Shown: positions 44,614 through 54,090 of the stretch, piece after piece
Position numbering within the stretch: the stretch's first letter is position 1
Layout: every line of letters starts with the position of its first letter
The notes under the pieces: model-generated
Seen by the model: the letters and a program-made list of their open reading frames with translations, nothing else
The model's database searches: none
What the model was told of the DNA's origin: nothing
Assembly: GCA_033297075.1 (NCBI GenBank)
Contig: MU858134.1
Span: forward strand, 95,094-159,093
Source of the DNA: Rhypophila decipiens
Taxonomy: Eukaryota > Ascomycota > Sordariomycetes > Sordariales > Naviculisporaceae
Reading direction: 5' to 3'
DNA: 64,000 nt
Program-made: the position numbers and the translations under genes

Positions 44614-45612
44614 AAACTCTCTGCCCATCATTACCCCTTTATGACTGCGGCTTCGGCAACGGTTAGACACATCCTTCGAGTCATTTGTCTTTTACAGCTA
44701 GATCTGTCTTTGAATCGAATGAGTTTCTAACGAGAATCGCTTGTCAGACGTGGATTCGTCAGACGAAGACTTGACAGAGCTCCGAATTTGATGCAACTAG
44801 CTGCGCCAAGTTGGCTGTGATGTATCCCGTTTCTCTTTTCTTGTCTCCTTTTCGTGAGAAGAAGGAGATGATGTTGAAAGGGTGTGGTTCACAGTTGATC
44901 TAGTCGTTGCCGAATGTACCCCGTTGTCATCCACATACATACCTATCGTACCTGCCGGCCGCTTTTGTCCTTGGAAACTTGTTTGTGCTGATTGTTGTTT
45001 TCTTTTTGCTCCGCTCTTTCCAGCCCAGTACGGTTCTTCAGAATGGGCAGATGGAGTGTCAGGCGAACCCGATGAAGTTTCTCCTCCCAAAGGCATTCCC
45101 ACGGACCATGAAGCTGCCCCCAGTGACAAAGCCGCTTCCTCCGACGACCACGACGACGAAGTTGAGACCGCGGTTGATAACTCCGAGAGCTGGAAAGTAT
45201 TCTGGAAAGCGTTTTACTTCAGCATCATCATCGCGGCCGTTGCGATTTATTTGCGGATATCTGGGTCAGGTAGGAAAGCAGCCGATAAATTGCCGTAGGG
45301 GCTGGTCACTTGAGAATCAATGAAACGTAAAGTAATAGACTAAAGTTATGAACATCTTGCGTAGTAGTTGTAAAACGGCAATGTTCTGCCCCTATTCAAT
45401 TCGGCACTATTACCTGTCAAACTTCTCCCCGATAAATGCATCACGTGGCCCCACCGGGTCGCCTTTAACACTGCATAACTTTCCAAAACGTTAATTTTTG
45501 GTGGCGCGCATCAAACGCTCTAATATTTTGATATCATTCTCAGTGCCCCTCCAAAACTTTCTGGCAGAAGAACATCACATCACAACAGATACCTACCCAA
45601 ACCCAAACAAAA
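44614..45612. other. region between cyclophilin B and TRM112, with a possible alternative exon
   Basis: The region holds the 3' UTR of the constitutive cyclophilin transcript, the putative alternative exon 45024-45298, and the upstream region of TRM112 (45299-45612). Confidence 0.45.
45024..45298 (+). CDS. putative alternative terminal exon of the ER cyclophilin, or an orphan ORF with one TM segment
   Basis: The open frame encodes AQYGSSEWADGVSGEP, then an acidic Ser/Asp/Pro stretch and a membrane segment (WKAFYFSIIIAAVAIYLRI) with a short basic end. A CTTTCCAG acceptor lies directly before 45024. Splicing from a GTATCC donor at 44594, inside the last cyclophilin exon, would join it in frame (phase 1) and replace the last residues of the isomerase. 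No ATG sits near its start, which fits an exon better than a separate gene, although the frame also extends upstream to an ATG at 44882. No transcript evidence is available. Confidence 0.4.
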
Positions 45613-46262
45613 ATGAAAGTCCTCACGCTCAACTTTTTGACCTGCGCCGTCAAGGCCTGCAAATCATCCAACGATTCATTTCCCCTACACCCAAAAGACG
45701 CCGAGCTGGTCCAGGATGAGATTGAGATCAACCCGGATTTGTTAGTCAATGTCCTGCCCCGCATCGACTGGGCTGCTCTTAGGACGACATCTACAGAGGT
45801 ATGTTTGCCGTTGCAAATAACCCATTGTTTATTGCTTCACAGTTTGAAGTCTTTCTTTTACATTGCAAGACTCATCTCTTGTGAGGATCGGGATGAGCCA
45901 GCTCACAGAATCCCATTTCCTTACCAATGCTCCACCTTTCCTTCCTCACTATACAAGACATCTAGAGCCTTTCTTATATAACATGACCATTCTTCAAAGT
46001 CCCCATACATATCAGCCCAGCTATTGTCAAGTTAGAGACTGACTAATCGCCCCCAAAAAAACAGCTCGGCTTCCCAGCCCTACCAGAGGAAGCGCCCACA
46101 GCCGAGGCCCTTCAACAAGACGAAGAAATGATGAAACAACTACACCAGCTCCTCCTCGAGACCCAAATGACAGAAGGCAAACTCGTCTGCGGCCACTGCG
46201 GCCACGAGTACGCCGTTCGCGAGGGTATCGCCAATTTCCTGCTGCCCAGTCATCTTGTATAG
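45613..46262 (+). CDS. TRM112: TRM112, activating subunit of several methyltransferases
   Basis: Exons 45613-45798 and 46065-46262 encode 127 aa. The start MKVLTLNFLTCAVKAC is diagnostic of TRM112. The zinc-binding C-terminal part has GKLVCGHCGHEYAVREGIANFLLPSHLV; the central insert carries the usual NPDLLVNVLPRIDW. TRM112 stabilises and activates TRM9 and TRM11 (tRNA modification), MTQ2 (eRF1 glutamine methylation) and BUD23 (18S rRNA m7G). In fungi two of the four zinc-site Cys are often lost; here C-x2-C is retained in the second half, while the first half has C-x4-C. The intron is 266 nt, unusually long for this window, with GTATGT donor and GACTAAT branch. Confidence 0.95.
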
Positions 46263-47044
46263 TTTTCTCTTGTAAAAAATTCGAAAAAACTATCTAGGAA
46301 CACAGGGATCCGGCTACCTGCCAGGCAAGGCATTTAGCTACTGTCCAGTATCTCTCTATGGCGGGAAATAAGATTTAGACAGCCAGCTTATGGGAAATGA
46401 TCATTTGTCCTCCTATTGGGTGTTGTTGGCAGTTTGTTCTCTGGCATTTATCAGTGAGAGGCTATCCTACTCCGCCTGTCCAGCAGCCGGAGACTGAAGG
46501 ACAAGGTCAGATTGGGCAGGATAAATGACCCAAAATCCCACTTACTGTTGGCCGCAACTGCCCAAAGCGTCCGATCTACGAGGTTGGAGCCAGAGGGAGA
46601 ATGGCGAAGGAGAACATGCTGGAGTATTCCCAGGGGTGATCCGGGGGCTTGGGATAGTTGTCATGGAAGGTTTTGCATTCATGGGCCATCATTTTGCTCT
46701 TGTTTTCTTTAATTTTTAAACTGGGCACGGCGTTTTAGTAGACAAAATGAGGATCATTTCCACGTCCATACCCCTGTTGGCCAGATAGTCGTTTGAATCA
46801 ACATATCGTGATAGCCCAACCAGCTCATGTACCTTCAATATTCTAAATCATGTCATGGATACAAATGTATTAAAAAAGAAAAGCCAAAAATCCTTCCAAA
46901 CTCCGGCCATCAATGTGATAGGTATGTTACACAGACCTCACCAATAGTACTATAACATGCCCCCATTTCTCCTGATGGGAGACACAAAAGCTCTCGCAAA
47001 CCATCTCGCCTCTAACACCAGGTAGCCTCCTCTTTCAACCAAAC
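46263..47044. other. intergenic region between convergent TRM112 and BIG1
   Basis: These 782 bp hold no supported gene. They should contain the 3' UTRs of TRM112 and the minus-strand BIG1-type gene. Confidence 0.45.
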
Positions 47045-48113
47045 TTACATGTTCTTCTTTTGCGCGGCAGGTCCCATCTCCTTATCAAAAGCACCATACG
47101 AAACCTGTAAACTGCCCAGAGCAGACAGGCCGGCGTAAAGGATAGACAGAAGAATGATCAAGACCACCAAGCTCATAAAGACACCTTTTGTTCAAAGTCA
47201 GAGTCTGCTTTCAAGGCTCGTAATAATAGAATGATCAACCTTACCAGGAGTAAAGAACTGGTACTTCTCGAAAAGCGGCCGAGTATCCCTCTTGGTCGAG
47301 TTCTTCTCTGCTGCCCTGCCAACAATCGTATCCGGCTCGAGCATCCTCTTCAGGTCCATATGCATGGGCGCGACAAAGTCGGGCTCGTAAGCCTTGAACT
47401 CGTTGGGGTCCGACAGGATGATGACGCTGAAGTCGGCGTCCATGTTATCGAGGAGACGGCCGATTTCGCGATCTGTTTGAACCCAGCCATGTCAGTTCAT
47501 CATTCTTACCCTCCCCACATGCTCAGCAGCAGATAAGGACGTACCATTATCCCCCAAAACCTCGCCCCTCTTCTCAGAATCCTTGCCACCAAGCGAAGGT
47601 AAATGCTTGAGCTCAACCAACTCAACATTGACCTTCTTCCCGGCCGTCTTTAAACACGTCGCCTCGATGTAATCCACCAACGGGCCGGTCGAGACCTGCC
47701 CTACGACCTCGGCCACCGAGAGACCATCGTGTAGCTTCTTCTCGCCCATGGCGCGCTTGAGGATGGGCATCTTGAAATCGGTCGCATCACGGACGTCGGC
47801 GGCGTGCAGGTTTGGTACTGAGACGATTAGGTATTTCTCTGTTGGGCAAGAAGATAGTACATCTTTCGCGGCCTCGATTATTTGGGTGCTGGTTTGCAGT
47901 TGGTCGAGGTGGTTTGCTGTTGCTTTGAGTCTATGCGAATTCGTCGTGTTAGTTGCGCATATTATATGGCACGTAGCATGAATAGATGGTGAGTAGGGTT
48001 ACGCACTCAGCTGTAGAGAGGAGGATGAATGGCGATGAGTCGGAGAACGCGGATACCACCGACGAGGAGGTGTATGCAGCAGCAAGCAATGCTGCTTTTA
48101 ATGAGAGCTGCAT
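47045..48113 (-). CDS. BIG1: BIG1/VOA1 (Ac45)-type V-ATPase accessory ER membrane protein
   Basis: Exons (minus) 48007-48113, 47545-47930, 47245-47472 and 47045-47184 encode 286 aa. A signal peptide (MQLSLKAALLAAAYTSSSVVS) is followed by a luminal domain with FSDSSPFILLSTAE, LIVSVPNLHAAD and DYIEATCLK. The last exon gives the family's membrane segment GVFMSLVVLIILLSILYAGLSALGSLQVSYGAFDKEMGP, here spanning the TM and the short cytosolic tail ending QKKNM. Fungal BIG1 is an ER protein needed for normal beta-1,6-glucan and cell wall; the TM part is related to the Ac45/VOA1 subunit of the V-ATPase V0 sector. Introns show CTAAC branch sites and join in phase. Identification rests on the N-terminal SPF-LSTA segment and the TM block. 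Head-to-head with the RRP17 gene. Confidence 0.82.
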
Positions 48114-48484
48114 TGTGTATGTAGTTGATGTTTTGCTGATAGTCTAGTCGCTGTACAAGGTATTTCGTCGTCCCTGGTGGAAGTGTTGAATCGCGAGCTT
48201 GTGATTGATTACTTGTCCCTCAAAGCGACGCCGACGACGAATGCATGCATATGAAGCTCTTCTTTCCACCGGAGGATGATGTCGTGCCGCCGTTGCTCGC
48301 AGCGGGCCTGCCTGTCCACCAATCGGGCGGTGTGGAGCGGCAGGATGCGATAAATGCAAGATCAAGTTTCAGTGGGGTGTTATCGCTAAATTTACAGTGC
48401 ATCCAAGATATTTTTTGGATACCTTAGCAGCAACTTGCCATCGACCCTGGCCAGACTTTCCTCGACAAACTCCCAACAGTCACG
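48114..48484. promoter_or_regulatory. shared divergent promoter of BIG1 and RRP17
   Basis: The 371 bp separate the two start codons. No gene is supported. No specific regulatory motif is claimed. Confidence 0.4.
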
Positions 48485-49206
48485 ATGGAAACGAACGGAT
48501 TCTTCGTGCAGCCGCGACCCAAAAAAGGCTTGCTGGTGCCGCCACCCAAGAAACGAAAGATCGTACACAAAGTCGAGGAAGTCTCGTTCGACAAAGATGC
48601 GCGCGCCGAGTATCTCAGCGGATTCCGGAAGCGCAAGCAGGCGCGGATTAAGCATGCGCGAGAGGTCGCCGAGGAGGAAGCCCGGAAAGAAAGGATCGAG
48701 TTGAGGAAACAGGTAGGAAGATTTACAAGCTAGTTGGTGGTTATTCGTGTGCTAATCCAAATACTGTTGTAACAAAGATCCGGGAAGACCGAAAGAGAGA
48801 ACTAGAAGAACACGTCCAACATGTGCACAAGCTTATTCGAGAGGCCAACTCGGCGGGGATGGAGAACCAGACCCAAGACGATTCCGACGAGGAATGGGGT
48901 GGGATATCTGACCAAGAAGAGCCAGAGCCGATCGACCACGAGGAGGAGTACATCGACGAAGGTCGCCATACAGTGGTGACGGTGGAGGCAGTCAGTGTGG
49001 ACAAGGAGGGTTTATATAAGCCGGTTGAGTCCGAGTCTGAGGAGGAGGACGAAGAGAACGAGGATACCGCACAACAAGATGGGTCCAAAGAAGACTCGTC
49101 CAAAAACTCAAAGGAGTGGCCAGCAAAGAAGAAGAAGAAAAAGTTCCGCTACGAGACGAAGCTGGAGCGGAGAATGTCAGGGAACAAGTCTAAGAGGGCA
49201 CGATAG
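48485..49206 (+). CDS. RRP17: ribosome biogenesis protein RRP17/NOL12
   Basis: Exons 48485-48712 and 48778-49206 encode 218 aa. The N-terminal block KKRKIVHKVEEVSFDKDARAEYLSGFRKRKQARIKHA is the hallmark of the NOL12/RRP17 family. A long charged helix follows (EEEARKERIELRKQ joined to IREDRKRELEEHVQHV). The middle is acidic, and the C terminus is Lys-rich (KKKKKKFRYETKLERRM), a nucleolar targeting type signal and the second family block. Yeast RRP17 is a 5'-3' exonuclease needed for 5' end maturation of 5.8S and 25S rRNA in the nucleolus. The 65-nt intron has a GTAGGA donor and GCTAATC branch. Confidence 0.9.
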
Positions 49207-49538
49207 TGATGAAAACAAGACACAACGAATAGACAAGAGGCCGGACATGGTAGATATGATGGTGTTGAGTCACTTCAAATGACCTCTACCAGCCATTAAC
49301 ATGCCATCAATAGAGGTGCCATAAAGATAGCAAATAGTCTGACATGGGGAGAATAGCAAAAAGCCGGTCCAATAGGCTCGCCCTAGTACTTCCAACACCA
49401 GGCTGGTTGACCAGGTTCACCAAGATTCTCTAAGAACTGATAGTCCGGCAGTCCTGTGAAGAAAATTTCGACACAACCCATCCCAGAGCGCGGGCCCCGA
49501 CCCCAGTCTGCTCCTGGAGTATTCGCTGGGTTTCTGCC
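49207..49538. other. intergenic region between convergent RRP17 and tropomyosin
   Basis: These 332 bp between convergent 3' ends hold no gene, only 3' UTR-type sequence. Confidence 0.45.
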
Positions 49539-50304
49539 TCAGATATCGCCGATCTGGGCCATCAGTTCTTCGAGGTCCTTTTGCACCTTGTTGTACTTTT
49601 GTGCCATCTCCTCGTACTTGGACTCCCACTGGTCGCGCTCGGCCTCGAGGGCCTGAACCTTGCGCTCAAGATGGCCTGCCTTGACATCGGTTTGGCGAAG
49701 ACTGGCGGAGGGGACAAAGAATAATTAGCAACGCGCAAGCGATAAGCGGTAGGGTTAAGAGAATGGCATGTTGAAGGAAGCTAGTGGTGTACTAACCGTT
49801 CATTCACCTCCCGCAAGTTCTTGTCAGCTTCTTCGGCCTCTTCCTCGAGCAGCTGGTTTCTACGTGTCAACGTTTCGACCTCTGTTGAATGGTTTGCCCC
49901 TTGGTCGGCCGAGGCCTTGAGATCTTTGTTCTTGTTTTCGAGATTCTCAACTTCGGATTCCAGTACATTATTCTTATGCGAGAGCGAGGTAATCTCCTGT
50001 TCTTTGGCCAGGTTATCCTGCTCAAGAGCCTTGATCTTCGCCTTGAGCTCTTCGTTCTGAGTCGCGGCCTCGTCAGCCTCCAGGCGGAGCTGGTTCATTT
50101 TCTAGAAAGCGGCAACACCATGTCAGTAACTATGTCAACTCCAAGTTGTTATAATCTATAGCAATATGGCGGCGCTAGACGGTGTTGCAGCTATCGGCGT
50201 CATCTGCTGTCGTTTGGGCTTCCAGGAGACGGCGACCAGATGGTGGGGTCAAACAGGGGTCGAGCTCTGCGTGATAATGTACTCACCTCCTTGATGCGAT
50301 CCAT
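49539..50304 (-). CDS. TPM1: tropomyosin
   Basis: Exons (minus) 50287-50304, 49797-50101 and 49539-49701 encode 161 aa, the same length as fission yeast CDC8. The first exon is only 18 nt (MDRIKE) and is followed by KMNQLRLEADEAA, the classic tropomyosin start. The whole protein is one continuous coiled coil with heptad spacing (ALEQDNLAKEQEITSL, VENLENKNKDL, LTRRNQLLEEEAEEADKNL), ending DLEELMAQIGDI. It lies head-to-tail on actin filaments and stabilises cables and the septation ring. Intron 1 is 185 nt. The start is uncertain only because the first exon is so short; the context (aacATGg) and junction are convincing. Confidence 0.93.
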
Positions 50305-51259
50305 GATGTTGCCTTGGGGTGATGCAGGTGGGATATTCTGATGATTGAAGCGAAGCTTTTGCAAATCACGATAGAAGAAAATCGGAGTCGTTTGAGGTGG
50401 CTTCTTGTCGTGGTGATGTTGGCTTGCTGGAGGAGGGGAGAAGGACGTGGAAAACGGCGGGCGGTGTTGATGTGTGGTGTGGGTGCTGTGTGGAAATAGG
50501 CCCAAATCGATGCGAGGTGCCCCTCCTTTCCCTGCGCGGCGTTTCTGGTGCAGTCTGATCTGCAAGGGTAGGTGGTGGGGCATATTTTACCGCCCGGCCC
50601 CGTCGTGCCTGCCAGCATCGTGACCATGCCCGCTCAACGTAGGTACCGTACTTTGTATCGATGATACATAGATATAATTGAGGCTGCCGTATAATCAATA
50701 TCTCATATCATCATGCATGTTATTCCTGAATGTTTTCCTCTATCTCGTTGATGAGATGTATTTGTTTTCAGAGTAGCCGGCTAGACGAAGATTGTCACGA
50801 ATACCTGCCTGGCAAGACACGACCAATCGAGACGTCTGTCACGCGGTAATGAGTGCAAACGCTTACGTTCGCCCATGTTGTTCACAGTGGGTCTTGAAAG
50901 TGGGAATTATGAGAATAAATTTCATTTACACATGGATCAGGAGGTTTTCCCCATCTTGCATCACATTAGCGATATTAGGCAATGTTTTCATGGGTTGAAC
51001 ATGAAGTCGACCGAAAATACCGGCACGAGCAAAAGTCCAGATGCACTGGTGGTGGCTGGCAGTTGGACCTGCCCGACTGGCTGTGACGCAAGGTTGCTGT
51101 AGCAACTGCGGATGAGCGGACAAACGCTCCCTGCTGGCCTCGCCAAATCCAATCTTCATGATCCCCAGAAAGAACACTTGGCAATCAATCACTGTCAGAA
51201 ATCAACGCGTCCAATTTCCGACCCTGAGGTATTCCTAGGAAAACAACACCAACAGGAAA
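50305..51259. promoter_or_regulatory. divergent upstream region of tropomyosin and the securin candidate
   Basis: No gene is supported in 955 bp. The part next to 50304 is AC/GT-rich leader sequence of tropomyosin. The open frames at 50.2-51.2 kb are short, with no domain. Confidence 0.35.
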
Positions 51260-52701
51260 ATGCTGGCTGCGCACCGAGACGACCAAGAGAATCGGCTCGG
51301 CCATCTAGCCGGCCCATCTAAGCAACAGCTCCAGGCCAAAACACCTGGTGCACGATATCCGAAAACCCCATTAAAGATCCCGCTCAATGATGAGAATGCG
51401 AACAATGGGTTTGGCGGCAAGAGCGTCTTGCGCACCAAGGGGAACAATGAAAACATTGCAACTGCTGGGAAGACGGGCAAGCTGAGTGTCGTCACGCCGG
51501 CCGGTATGTCCTAAGCCTACCTCGTAGCATGACGCGTTTTTATATATACTAACGAGTCTTCTCATCAGCGCCTCGAACTGCCCGTGCACCCCTCGGAAAC
51601 AAAACCACCAACGCAAAGGCAAGAGCTGCACCGCAGACTGGCGGAGTGAAGGATACCGTCCGCCAATTCGAGAAATCCGCCGCCAAACCGACAACTGTCA
51701 GACCGAAGCAGAGCGCGCCCCAGGTTGAATCTACCAAGCTTGAAATCCACACGGATAAGAGTCCCCTAGAGGAGGAGGAGATTGAATATGCGCCGCCGAG
51801 ACCAAAGGATCTTCCATATGAATCCGACATCATTCCTGAGGGGACACTGACGTTTGAAGGACTCAAGCCAGAAAACATGTTCAAGGGATATTACCAGCAC
51901 TATTTCAACCACGTGGACGAGAACGGAACCACGGAGACAGAACGCCAGATGGAGCAACAACGCCAGCGGGAATTCAAACGCGGAGACGAACAGATCCGAA
52001 AAGACATGGAAGAGTTCGACTGGAGCGTCGGCGATGTTCCGGCCAGCAAGAATGCCTTCAAGAAGGATGGTGGCGGCGCAATAGAGGTCCATGCAGACAG
52101 AAAGCCTGTTGCCCGTCCACTCTCCAAAGCACCGGCTACAATTGCCTCTCGAAAGGCAGCGTCAGCTCTCGCAATGCCTGCCAGGCAGTCAGCGTCGTCA
52201 CAAACACATATCCGCGCCAAGGCACTGCCCTCAAGGACCCCCTTGTCGCTCCTCGCCGGTCGGAGGCCAGCGACAAAATCTGCAATTGCTCCGGCCAGAG
52301 ACTCTTCTCGGGAGCGAGCCGCCGCCGTGGCTGCCTCGCGAAGCACTTTAGGCTATAGCAAGGGACGGTCCGCACTGTCCGCCGTCCGTAAACGGGACGA
52401 GCCGGCTGTTAACACCACTATCACTGCCAATACAAACACGAACCCTGCCGCTGCTACCACCTCGCGCCCAGATGTTCCCAGGACTCTATCGCGGTCGATC
52501 AGCACAATATCATCAGCCTCGGATTGCACCATCACACCAGCTCGATTCGCCAAGACACAGGACTCAAAGGACTGGAAGAAGCTTGAGTTTTTGTCAATCT
52601 TTGATGCGGACGATGACGAGGACGGAGGCTTTGGTGGTAGCACGTCATCAGTGTTGGCCTACGATCTAGATGAGGATTTCCAACTGTCGACCGAGTTTTA
52701 A
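51260..52701 (+). CDS. candidate securin (Cut2/Pds1-like separase inhibitor)
   Basis: Exons 51260-51503 and 51569-52701 encode 458 aa, mostly predicted disordered and basic with an acidic end. The splice creates TARAPLGNKTTN, a good destruction box (RxPLGxxxxN, Arg near 87) and close to the APLG D-box of fission yeast Cut2. EEEIEYAPPRP near residue 150 recalls EDIEYMPPP of Cut2. RTLSRSISTISSAS near the C terminus recalls RPLSRSIHSLSSS of the same protein. The order of the three matches is conserved. The acidic end is SIFDADDDEDGG. Securins bind and inhibit separase until APC/C destroys them at anaphase. They evolve very fast, so similarity is weak and the call is an inference from my memory of Cut2, not a proven match. 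Alternatives: another APC/C substrate or an unrelated fungal protein. Confidence 0.55.
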
Positions 52702-54090
52702 GGACCATGTGGTGGAATAACTCACAAACTCACCAAGACCAACACTTTCAACAGTAACAGCTTACAAAGCAGAGGGCGAGAAATGGGCGTCGGGGTCTTT
52801 TGTGTGGAAACTGTCATCTGATGACAAGTTTCCTTTACTGCAATCAATAGGGAAGGCGTACGGTGTTGGATATGCGGCATGTTCGTTTGGTTTTGGTTCA
52901 TTAATTCGAATGACATTCGACTTCAGCCCCCATCTTTGGATGAGACGGCCAGAAGGAGCGCGTAGTCAACGGGGGCTCTTGCTGCTTTTCTCTTTTTGCT
53001 ATGTATCATATACAGTCGGTGTTCAAACAATGTTTTAATTGACACAAAGTTCTTTATTATTATGTCCTTGGTCATGCGGATGTCGTTGCCTAGATAGCAG
53101 GGGCTGCGAGATGGAGTCTCAGGTCATGCTCTGCAACTCAATCGCATTTTAAGTTGGTGGGCCATTCTTAATCTTTAGGTTCACGCAATACAAAGTTACC
53201 TAGGGTATTCAAAACAACTCGTCAATATTTGGGAAGCTCTCTATTGCATTGTTCACTGAATTGCATCACCCAAGAAATGAACCCTAGAACAGACTGAAGG
53301 ACTTTGTCGACCTGCATTTTGCTTTCTATTGTTCAAACTGCATTCGATCGTACAGCTTGGTTGAAGGGCAACACAACAATAGCATGCATCACTGCTGGGG
53401 GTTTCATCTTTTTTTTTCATAACCACTTTACGCGTGTCATCTGCCAATTGGGAACGCGAAGACTGGCACATTTGGGGCGTACTTGCCAATCTGGTGTATT
53501 TTTGGCTATTCAAACCACCCTCTGAGCCACATTTCGGTGGTGCACAAGCTTTCATCCGTTGTGTCGCTCCACTTGAATGGCCAGCACGGGCCCCTTTTTG
53601 GTGCACAATCGCCAGAGTACCTGAAGAATAGCCAAGAACCACATCAAAGGCCGTTTTAGGTTTAGGCCAGTCCTTTGCACATCCACTCTCTTTCGCGATT
53701 CAATGCTGCACGCACTCCCTGGACGAGTCCAAACTTTCAACTTCATCTCTCACTCGCCCAAAGGATTTTTCAGCACCAACTGACCTGCTAATCGATTATC
53801 TGTGTCGCTTCCTCTTGCGCTCATCCCTTGCAACCTTCAGAACCGACCCGCATCAATTTCGCATTCTTTGGGCCCCGTTCCCTCCCTTGGTCGCTTTCTC
53901 AATCTCGCACCCCAACCACCCCCTTGTCGTCAAAGCTCTGTCGCGTGGCCGTCTCTTTGCGCGCGTAATTTTGCCGCAGCTCTCACTCTCACCTTCACCG
54001 ATATACATGCATGGTCTCTCTCAGCGTCGCCGGCACGAGATATGATGGTTGGAGGTCGGTGGAAGCGGTAGATATCCCCCAATTCTCGCA
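52702..54090. other. intergenic, 3' flank of securin candidate and leader of SET1
   Basis: No gene is supported in 1.4 kb. The last 250 bp before 54091 are CT-rich, typical of a 5' leader. Confidence 0.4.

Noticed and set aside
44882..45023. ATG at 44882 as start of a separate small membrane protein gene
   Set aside because: The extra N-terminal part is Cys/Phe-rich without pattern and contains the CT-rich acceptor tract; an exon starting at 45024 explains the sequence better, though a separate gene is not fully excluded.
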